Shown: one piece after another, positions 1 to 6,149 of the stretch
How positions within the stretch are numbered: position 1 is the first letter of the stretch
Layout of the letters: every line of letters begins with the position of its first letter
From: Pseudomonadota bacterium
GTDB taxonomy: Bacteria; Pseudomonadota; Alphaproteobacteria; Rhizobiales; Beijerinckiaceae
Assembly: GCA_023422485.1 (NCBI GenBank)
Contig: JAGTAM010000038.1
Span: 1 to 6,149, forward strand
DNA: 6,149 nucleotides
Reading direction: 5' to 3'
The notes under the pieces: generated by a model
Database searches by the model: none
Seen by the model: the letters and a program-made list of their open reading frames with translations, nothing else
What the model was told of the DNA's origin: nothing
Translations under genes and position numbers: made by a program

Positions 1-3000
1 GACGGGCTGCCCGACTTCGACAAGGTGACGCTCTACAACGACTCCACCACGGCGGGCGTCTCCGGCACGGTCAGTGCCACGCATATCGACGGCTTCGGCA
101 TGTCGACGAACGACGTCACCACGGCCACGAGCAGCAGCAACACCGTGCGCACCTTCGAGGGCGGCGTGACCTATAGCGGTATGTCCTCGGTCGAGCTGCT
201 GCTCGGCTCCGGCGCCGACATCGTCACGGTGACCGGCACGGCCGTCGGCACCCTCACCGCCATCCATGGCGGCGGCGGCGCCGACACGATCACGGTGACC
301 GGCTCGCAGGGCACGCTCGCCCTGTTCGGCGACACCACCGCCGACGGCAGCCGCTACGACTCCACCTTCGAGAAGCAGACCGGCCGCGCCTACGGCTTCC
401 GCGACGAGGGGACCCTGGATCGCGACAACACGATCGTCAGCCTCAACGACATCATCGATGCCTCGGGTGCGACCGGCCTCGTCATCATCGACGGCGGCGC
501 CGGTAACGACACGATCACCGGCGGCCAGGGGCGCAACATCATCGCCGGCGGCACCGGCAACGACACGATCACCGGCGGACCGGCCGCGGACACCATCCTC
601 GGCGATTCCAGCCTGAACCTCGACGACGTCCGCCGCATCGTGACGATCGCCGATCCGTTCATCGATCAGCCGCGGGCCGCGGGCACCGACACGATCGACG
701 CCAAGGGCGGCGACAACGTCATCGTCGGCGATCACGGCCAGATCTATCAGGACGGCTCGGCTATTGCGGGCATCGCGCTTGAGGGCACCCACGTCGTCAG
801 CCGGGTTGTCTCGACCTTCACCGGCATCGGCGGCGCCGACACGATCACCGCGACCGACGGCAACAACATCGTCATCGGCGGCTTCGGTGCCGACACCATC
901 ACCGCGGGCGCCGGCAACCACGTCATCCTCGGCGACAACGGTGAGGCCGTCTTCGAGAGCGGAGTCCTCACCAGCCTGCGCAGCATCGCCGGGACGACCG
1001 GCGACGCCGACACGATCACAGCGAGCGACGGCGACACCACCATCATCGGCGGCGCGGGCAAGGACGGCATCACCGTCGGCAAGGGCACGCATGTGATCCT
1101 CGGCGATACCGGCGAGGCGCGCTTCGTCCCGGGCACGCGGATCATCAACGGCGTGACCGTTCCAGTCCCGGTCCTGACCAGCATCAAGACCACGGACGAC
1201 GAGGCGGCGATCGGCGACGACGACAGCATCGAGACCGGCGACGGCAACGTCACCGTCATCGGCGGGGCGGGTGCGGACAAGATCACGCTCGGCAAGGGCA
1301 CGCAGGTCGTGCTCGGCGACAGCGGCGCGGCCACCTTCACGAACGGCAAGATCGCGACCATTACCTCGATCGCGACCGCGGTCGGCGGCAACGATACGAT
1401 CAAGGCGTCCGACGGCGACACGACGATCATCGGCGGCGCGGGCGCCGACACGATCGATGTCGGCGCGGGCAACCACGTCATCCTCGGCGACAACGGCCGG
1501 GCCGTGTTCACCGCGGGTGCGCTGGTCTCGATCGAGAGCATCGATCCCGAGATCGGCGACAGCGACGCCGTGACGGCCAGGGACGGCAGCGCCACGGTCA
1601 TCGGCGGTGCCGGCGCGGACACGATCACGCTCGGCAAGGGCACGCAGGTCGTGCTCGGCGACAGCGGCTCGGCCACCTTCACGGACGGCAAGATCGCGAC
1701 CATCACTTCGGTCGCGACCGCGATCGGCGGCGGTGACACGATCACCGCATCCGACGGCGACACCACGATCATCGGCGGCTTCGGTGCCGACACGATCGAC
1801 GTCGGCGCGGGCAACCACGTCATCCTCGGCGACAACGGCAGGGCCGTGTTCACCGCAGGCGTCCTGGTCTCGATCGAGAGCATCGATCCGGGCATCGGCG
1901 GCAACGACAGCATCACCGCCAAGGACGGCAACGTCACGGCGCTCGGCGGGGCGGGCGCGGACCGGATCACGCTCGGCAAGGGCACGCAGGTCGTGCTCGG
2001 CGACAGCGGCTCGGCCACCTTCGCGAACGGCAAGATCCAGGACATCACCGCGATCGCGACCGAGATCGGCGGCAACGACACGATCACGGCGGCTGACGGC
2101 GACACCACCATCATTGGCGGTGCCGGCTCGGACGGCATCGATGTCGGCGCGGGCAACCACGTCATCCTCGGCGACAGCGGCAAGGCCCGCTTCGCCGCCG
2201 GCGCACTGGTCTCGATCGAGAGCATCGATCCCGCCATCGGCGGCGACGACACCGTCACCGCCAAGGACGGCAACGTCACCGTCATCGGCGGCGCGGGCGC
2301 GGACCGGATCACGCTCGGCAAGGGCCGCCAAGTCGTGCTCGGTGACAGCGGCTCGGCCACTTTCGTCGATGGCGTCATCGCGACGGTGACTTCGACCGCG
2401 ACCGAGATCGGCGGCAACGACACGATCGAGGCGAGCGAGGGCGACACCACGATCCTCGGCGGTGCGGGCGCGGACACGATCAAGGTCGGCGCGGGCAACC
2501 ATGTGATCCTGGGCGACAGCGGCAAGGCGGTGTTCCGCAACGGCCGCGCCCAGCGCATCGAGTCGATCACGCCCGAGATCGGCGGCGCCGACATCATCAC
2601 GGCCGAGGACGGCGCCTCGCGCATCATCGGTGGCGCGGATGCGGACACCATCACCACCGGCGCGGGCAACCACGTCATCCTCGGTGACAGCGGCGAGGCC
2701 GACTTCACCGTCACGGAGACGAATGGGGTCACGACCAGCGTGCTGGCGCGCATCGCCACCACGGCGCCTTCCATCGGCGGCGCCGACACCATCACCTTCG
2801 GCGCGGGCAACAACGTCGTGCTCGGCGGCATGGGCGGCGACACGATCAAGGGCGGCGACCGGGGTGCGGTCATCCTGGGCGACAACGGCATCGTCACCTT
2901 CGATGCCCTCGGCCGGATCCAGCGCGCGCTCTCCTTCGACACCGCGATCGGCGGCGACGACAGCATCACCATCGGCGATGGCAACAACGTCGTGCTCGGC

Positions 3001-6000
3001 GGTACGGGCCGCGACAGCATCACCATCGGTGACGGCAACAACGTCGTGCTCGGCGACAGCGGTCAGGCCGATTTCGAGGCCGGCATCATCGTCGAGATCG
3101 CCAGCATCAGTCCCGAGGTCGGCGACCGGGACACGATCGCGCTCGGCAGCGGCCGCAACACCGTCATCGGCGGTGCCGGCGGCGACAGCATTACCGCGGG
3201 CATCCGTAACGGCGTGAAGCTCGGCACCGGCACCAACGTCATCCTCGGCGATGCCGGCCATGCCCGGCTCACCACCGCCGGCCTGCCGATCGTGGTCGAG
3301 ACGACCTACGACAACGTCGGCGGCGACGACACGATCACCGTGGGCGACGGCGTGGCCGTGATCCTCGGCGGCTCGGGTAGCGACGTCATCGCGGCCGGCA
3401 ACGGCCGCAGCACGGTGCTCGGCGACAACGGTGGGGCGACCTTCGACGCGCAGGGTCGCGTCCTCCAGGCGGCGACCACCGCCGCCACGGCGGGCGGGCG
3501 CGACGAGATCACCCTGGGTGACGGCGGCAGCGCCGTCATCGGCGGCGTCGGGGCCGACAAGATCCAGACCGGATCGGGCGCGGACGTGATCCTCGGCGAC
3601 AACGGCAGCGCCGTGTTCGCGGATGGGGTTCTGGTCTCGATCGAGACGATGGAATCCACCTTCGGCGGCGGCGACGCCATCGTGGCGGGCGAGGGCGCCA
3701 ACGTGGTGTTCGGCGGCGTCGGCGCCGACGACATCACCACGGGGACCGGTCTCGACATCATCCTCGGCGACGACGGCGCGGCGACCTTCGCGCAGGGCAA
3801 GCTGGTGCGCGTCTCGACCAAGAACGAGAGCGTGGCGGGCGACGACATTATCCGCGCGGGCGACGGTGACAACGTCGTGCTCGGCGGCTCGGGCAACGAC
3901 ACCATCACCACCGGCATCGGCGCCGACCTCGTGTTCGGCGACAACGGCGCCGTCGACTTCGTGGACGGCGTCCTGCGCGAGGCTCTCAGCGAGCGCGTCG
4001 GCGGCGGTGCGCGCGATACCATCGTCACCGGTGCCGGCGCCGACCTCGTCATCGGCGGCCTCGGCGGCGACACGATCGATGCCGGCAAGGACGACACGGA
4101 CGCTGATATCGTCTTCGGCGACAACGGCCACATCACCTTCGACGCCCTCGGCCGCGTCTCGCTGGCCGAGACCGTCGATCCGACGCTCGGCGGCGACGAC
4201 GAGATCCTGGCCGGCGCGGGTGCCAACCTGATCCTCGGCGGCGCGGGCTCGGACACGATCACCACGGGTGCCGGCGCGGATATCGTGCTGGGCGACAACG
4301 GCTTCGTGACCTTCACGGGCGGAATCCGCCTCGAGGCCAAGAGCGATCCGGCTGGCGGCGCGCGCGACACGATCCGGACCGGTGCCGGTGCCGACCTCGT
4401 GATCGGTGGCCTGGGCGGTGACACCATCGATGCCGGCAAGGACGACACCGACGACGACATCGTGTTCGGCGACAACGGCCACGTCACCTTCGACGAGCTA
4501 GGCCGCGTCAAGCTCGCCCAGAGCACCGATCCGACCAGCGGCGGCGACGACAGCATCGATGTCGGCGGCGGTGACAACATCGTCCTCGGCGGCGCGGGCT
4601 CCGACACCATCACCACGGGTTCGGGTGCCGATGTCGTTCTGGGCGACAACGGTGCGGTGACCTTCTCAGGTGGAATCCGCCTCGAGGTCACGAGCGGCCG
4701 TGACGGCGGCGCGGCCGACACGATCACCACCGGCGCCGGCGCGGACCTCGTCCTCGGCGGCCTGGGCGCCGACACCATCGATGCCGGCAAGCTGGATGCC
4801 GATGCCGACATCGTGTTCGGCGACAACGGCCACGTCACCTTCGACGGCCAGGGTCGGGTGAAGCGCGCCGAGAGCCTGGATCTCGGCCTCGGCGACGACG
4901 ACACCATCGAGGTCGGCGGCGGCGACAACATCGTCCTCGGCGGCGCCGGTGCCGACCGGATCACGGCGCTCGGCGGCCACGACGTCGTGCTCGGCGACGA
5001 CGGTCGCGCCACCTTCGAGACCAGCGGGCGCGTCAAGCGGGCCGAGAGCTTCGATCTCGGCTTCGGCGGCAACGACACGATCGAGGTCGGAGCCGGTGAC
5101 AACGTGGTCATCGCCGGGGCCGGCAGCGACGTCGTGACCGCGCTCGGCGGCAACGATGCGATCATCGGCGATGGCGGCTACGCCGAGTTCGAGGCCGGGG
5201 TGCGGGTGGTCTTCGTGTCGGCCGATGCGAGCGGCGCCGGCAACGACCGGATCGACGCCGGCAACGGCGACAACGTCGTGCTCGGCGGCTCGGGCAGCGA
5301 CACCATCACGACCGGCGCGGGCGCCGACATCGTGCTGGGCGACAACGGCCTCGTGGCCTTCGAACTGGGCATCCGGGCGCGGGTGGTGAGCGAGCGCAAC
5401 GGCGGCGCGCGCGACGTCGTCGCGACCGGCGCGGGCGCCGACGTGGTGCTCGGCGGTCTCGGCGCCGACTCGATCGTCGCGGGCCAGACCGACTCGGATG
5501 CCGACGTGGTGTTCGGCGACGGCGGCCAGATCACCTTCGACGGGCAGGGCCGCGTGAAGCGGGCCGAGAGCCTCGATGTCGGCTTCGGCGACGATGACGA
5601 GATCAGGGTCGGCGGCGGCGACAACCTCGTCATCGGCGGCACGGGCGCCGACACCGTCTCGGCTCTGGGCGGCAGCGACGTCGTCATCGGCGACCATGGC
5701 TATGCCGTGTTCGCGGGGGGCGTACGGCTCGAGTTCGCCTCGACCGACACGACGGACGCCGGCAATGACCGGATCGAGGCCGGCGATGGCGAGAACATCG
5801 TGCTCGGCGGTTCGGGCAGCGACACGGTCGTCACCGGCGCCGGCGGCGACATCGTGCTGGGCGACAACGGCCTCGTCCGGTTCGAGCTCGGTCTGCGCGC
5901 CAGCGTCCAGAGCAGCCGCGATGGCGGGACGCGCGACGTCCTCAAGACGGGGGCGGGGGCGGACGTCGTCCTCGGCGGCCTGGGCGCCGATACGATCGAT

Positions 6001-6149
6001 GCCGGCCGGGACGACGCCGATGCCGACATCGTGCTGGGCGACGACGGTCGCCTCACCTTCGATGCTCAGGGTCGGCTGAAGCGCGCCGAGAGCCTCGATC
6101 CGACCTTTGGTGACGACGACGTCATCGAGGCCGGCGGCGGCGACAACGT
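1..6149 (+). CDS. Giant RTX-like calcium-binding repeat protein, internal fragment (both ends missing)
   Basis: Frame 1 reads through the whole window without a stop, giving 2049 residues with neither start nor end visible. In order, the product has a beta-strand module (residues 7-110), a linker (111-160), canonical RTX nonapeptides (161-203), then about 32 interrupted RTX units to the end. Gly-Asp turns of the GGxGxDxI type are the hallmark of hemolysin-type calcium-binding repeats, which fold as a parallel beta-roll with calcium held between turns. Proteins of this family are normally exported by a type I system through a C-terminal signal, which would lie downstream of the window. No Cys or Trp was found, which suits an extracellular RTX protein. 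No catalytic domain is recognisable. Surface adhesin, matrix or S-layer-like roles are possible but are inference. The coding call is very secure, the RTX-like family is likely, and the biological role is unknown. Confidence 0.95.
19..330 (+). other. N-proximal beta-strand module (residues 7-110), not RTX
   Basis: This segment opens with DKVTLYNDST, then a Gly/Thr-rich stretch with HIDGFGMS, then GVTYSGMSSVELLLGSGAD followed by alternating Val/Thr strands, and closes with GGGGADTITVTG and LALFGD. The succession 'xVxLYND ... GxGM ... GVTYSG-x-VELLLGSGAD-x-VTV' resembles a repeated module I recall from other giant bacterial 'beta strand repeat-containing' proteins. There it alternates with Gly-Asp turns. 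Only one copy is visible, and it may be the last of a series lying upstream of the window. No binding or catalytic residues can be assigned. The match rests on pattern memory, not a search. Confidence 0.6.
331..480 (+). other. Non-repetitive linker (residues 111-160)
   Basis: About 50 residues with no Gly-Asp periodicity separate the beta-strand module from the RTX repeats. The segment is more charged and aromatic than the rest of the protein: RYDSTFEKQTGRAYGFRDEG lies near residues 118-137. It ends with a hydrophobic/polar strand-like stretch, NTIVSLNDIIDASG, that leads directly into the first canonical repeat. It looks like a cap or adaptor that starts the beta-roll. No known domain was recognised. 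Confidence 0.55.
481..609 (+). repeat. Near-canonical tandem RTX nonapeptides (residues 161-203)
   Basis: Residues 161-203 contain GGAGNDTIT, GGQGRNIIA, GGTGNDTIT and GGPAADTIL in direct succession at a 9-residue spacing, ending in GDS. The first and third match the RTX consensus GGxGxDxUx exactly. The second has Arg-Asn in place of x-Asp, and the fourth has lost its second Gly, so calcium ligation there may be weaker. This is the only place in the window where nonapeptides run four in a row without the hairpin-like interruption found in all later units. It resembles the starting state from which the longer units were built. Confidence 0.9.
1099..1311 (+). repeat. Expanded repeat unit with a 14-residue insertion
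   Basis: This unit is 71 residues instead of 57. The extra length is in the hairpin segment: after GDTGEARF comes VPGTRIINGVTVPVPVLTSI and then an acidic stretch, KTTDDEAAIGDDDSIETGDG. The Val-Pro-Val-Pro run and paired hydrophobic strands suggest a longer hairpin projecting from the roll. The unit sits immediately before the very regular 342-bp array, so it may mark the boundary of the later duplications. Confidence 0.75.
1312..2679 (+). repeat. Higher-order tandem repeat, 4 copies of a 342-bp A-B pair
   Basis: Eight consecutive units of exactly 171 bp alternate between two types. Type A starts at 1312, 1654, 1996 and 2338; its box is preceded by LGKGTQVV and its hairpin reads SATFTDGKIATITS or similar. 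Type B starts at 1483, 1825, 2167 and 2509; its box is preceded by VGAGNHVI and its hairpin reads RAVFTAGALVSIESIDP or similar. Copies two units apart are far more alike than adjacent units. A 46-base stretch at 1281-1326 recurs exactly at 1623-1668 and 1965-2010. The fourth A copy (near 2307-2352) has diverged, with Arg replacing Thr. This points to duplication of a two-unit block after A and B had separated. Confidence 0.9.
2680..2874 (+). repeat. Irregular unit with a longer hairpin segment
   Basis: This 65-residue unit follows the A-B array. Its hairpin is extended to EADFTVTETNGVTTSVLARI followed by ATTAPSIGG, adding 8 residues. Its preceding box (GAGNHVILGDSG) is of B type, although another B unit comes just before it, so the A-B alternation is broken here. 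From this point to about 3930 the units are individually diverged and no short higher-order period is evident. Confidence 0.7.
2956..3057 (+). repeat. Direct 54-bp (18-residue) duplication of Gly-Asp turns
   Basis: DSITIGDGNNVVLGG at 2959-3003 is followed by DSITIGDGNNVVLGD at 3013-3057. The offset is 54 bases, or 18 residues, which equals two nonapeptide turns. The DNA is nearly identical apart from synonymous changes such as GGC-GAT against GGT-GAC. In most other units the corresponding two segments are clearly different from each other, so this looks like a recent local duplication or gene-conversion event within one unit. Confidence 0.8.
3049..3243 (+). repeat. Unit with an extra turn before the GD box
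   Basis: This 65-residue unit has its added length in the turn region rather than in the hairpin. After GGAGGDSITAG it reads IRNGVKLGTGTNVILGDAG, so seven to eight residues (IRNGVKLG) sit between the turn and the box. This could add an extra strand to the beta-roll, or a bulge. Confidence 0.65.
4087..4107 (+). other. Asp-rich junction insertion 1 (KDDTDAD)
   Basis: Seven residues, KDDTDAD, lie between the TIDAG turn and the IVFGDNG box at an E-to-C junction. Aspartates alternate in a way that resembles calcium-binding loops of the DxDxD kind, so an additional calcium site is possible but unproven. The related insertions below occupy the same position. Confidence 0.7.
4438..4458 (+). other. 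Asp-rich junction insertion 2 (KDDTDDD)
   Basis: KDDTDDD occupies the same E-to-C junction position as at 4087. This is the most acidic version, with five Asp in seven residues. Confidence 0.7.
4789..4809 (+). other. Asp-rich junction insertion 3 (KLDADAD)
   Basis: KLDADAD sits at the third E-to-C junction. The first Asp is replaced by Leu, but the DxDxD core is kept, which suggests that the core is the conserved element. Confidence 0.7.
5485..5505 (+). other. Asp-rich junction insertion 4 (QTDSDAD)
   Basis: QTDSDAD lies at the E-to-C junction inside the 522-bp triplet array. The positions before the DxDxD core have drifted, while the core itself is retained. Confidence 0.7.
6007..6027 (+). 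other. Asp-rich junction insertion 5 (RDDADAD)
   Basis: RDDADAD is at the last E-to-C junction in the window, directly before IVLGDDG. It again keeps the DxDxD core. Confidence 0.7.

Larger units (their letters stand above)
3934..4989 (+). repeat. Alternating E-C units with a 351-bp higher-order period
   Basis: Units at 3934, 4288 and 4639 are type E: the hairpin contains GGIRLE-type residues and a GGARDTI-like turn, then GAGADLV(I/L)GGLG(G/A)DTIDAG. Units at 4114, 4465 and 4816 are type C: GHVTFD-x-x-GRVK or similar, then GGGDNIVLGG-like turns. C anchors recur every 351 bases (4114, 4465, 4816). Each E unit ends in a short Asp-rich insertion just before the next VFGDNG box, which accounts for the extra length over 342 bases. 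Confidence 0.87.
610..6149 (+). repeat. Array of interrupted RTX units, 57-60 residues each
   Basis: Each unit follows one plan: GG-x-D-(T/S)-I-x-x-x-x-G, then a GGxGxDxI turn, then G-x-G-x-x-(V/I)-(V/I)-(L/F)-G-D-(N/S/D)-G, then about 18 residues of the form x-(V/T)-F-x-x-G-x-(L/I/V)-x-x-x-x-S. Anchors (base of the L, F, I or V codon just before G-D) are at 598, 724, 928, 1099, 1312, 1483, 1654, 1825, 1996, 2167, 2338, 2509, 2680, 2875, 3049, 3244, 3418, 3592, 3763, 3934, 4114, 4288, 4465, 4639, 4816, 4990, 5164, 5335, 5512, 5686, 5857 and 6034. Most intervals are 171-177 bp; the longer ones are 180, 195, 204 and 213. All intervals are multiples of three. The array continues past the window end. 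The predicted fold is a calcium-bound beta-roll with regular hairpin-like side excursions. Confidence 0.92.
4990..6149 (+). repeat. C-D-E triplet array with a 522-bp higher-order period
   Basis: A third unit type, D (at 5164 and 5686), enters between C and E. Its hairpin reads YAEFEAGVRVVFVS or YAVFAGGVRLEFAS, followed by AGNDRIDAG or AGNDRIEAG. C anchors at 4990, 5512 and 6034 are exactly 522 bases apart; E anchors at 5335 and 5857 and D anchors at 5164 and 5686 keep the same 522-base spacing. The window ends inside a third triplet. C hairpins here share GRVKRAES or GRLKRAES. The pattern looks like an expansion of the upstream E-C pair by insertion of a D unit followed by block duplication. 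Confidence 0.88.

Noticed and set aside
1607..2389. Plus-strand frame-2 open frame rich in Ser, Arg, Ala and Thr
   Set aside because: It overlaps the RTX frame completely and is low complexity. The other frame-2 and frame-3 plus-strand open frames have the same explanation.
1312..2679. CRISPR-like array
   Set aside because: The repeats are direct and regular, but they are in-frame coding units of 171 bp with similar 'spacers'. There are no 25-40 bp repeats separated by unique spacers.
747..3041. 764-codon minus-strand open frame rich in Pro, Ser and Met
   Set aside because: It lies opposite the repeat array in an out-of-register frame and merely mirrors the repeat period. Its low-complexity composition matches no family I recognise, and the sense frame explains the DNA fully.
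3306..5165. 619-codon minus-strand open frame rich in Pro and Ser
   Set aside because: It has the same low-complexity, repeat-mirroring character as the frame at 747-3041 and arises from high GC with few chances for a stop.
1..6149. Frameshift or pseudogene within the repeat gene
   Set aside because: All anchor intervals are multiples of three and the frame is never interrupted; length variants are whole-codon insertions.
1..6149. Internal promoters, terminators, tRNA or small RNA genes
   Set aside because: GC-rich palindromes such as GGCGCC are frequent, but they follow from Gly-Ala/Asp codons. No U-tract terminator, tRNA-like fold or intergenic gap is visible.

Overview
The window lies entirely inside one very large protein-coding gene on the + strand. 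Frame 1 is open from the first base to the last: 2049 complete codons plus two bases, with no stop. Neither the true start nor the true stop is present. I read the product as a fragment of a giant, secreted, RTX-like calcium-binding repeat protein. It is rich in Gly, Asp, Ala, Thr, Val and Ile, and my hand translation contains no Cys and no Trp.

Layout: (1) Residues 1-110 form a non-RTX beta-strand module of a type seen in other giant bacterial repeat proteins. (2) Residues 111-160 are a non-repetitive linker. (3) Residues 161-203 are a short run of near-canonical RTX nonapeptides (GGAGNDTIT type). (4) From about base 610 to the end lies a long array of interrupted RTX units of 57-60 residues. 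Each unit has three Gly/Asp turn segments, ending in a V-(I/L/F)-G-D-(N/S)-G box, followed by an 18-residue non-RTX segment that looks like a beta hairpin. I located 32 box anchors. Their spacing is mostly 171, 174 or 177 bp, with a few longer variants.

The array has three different higher-order architectures. Bases 1312-2679 hold four copies of a 342-bp A-B pair. Bases 3934-4989 hold alternating E-C units with a C-to-C period of 351 bp. From 4990 to the end the pattern is a C-D-E triplet with a 522-bp period. Every E-to-C junction carries a short Asp-rich insertion (KDDTDAD type), and I saw it at no other junction.

The high GC content, strong preference for G or C at third codon positions, and protein type suggest an alphaproteobacterium, plausibly Methylobacterium/Methylorubrum or a relative, but nothing in the window proves this. 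From memory and unverified, Methylorubrum extorquens AM1 has a gene of about 47 kb encoding a protein of more than 15,000 residues, so a gene of this scale would not be without precedent. I see no promoter, ribosome-binding site, terminator, RNA gene, mobile element or CRISPR array. The many other open frames on both strands are shadows created by repetition and high GC. Type I secretion and a cell-surface or matrix role are inferred from the family; no secretion gene or C-terminal signal is visible here.
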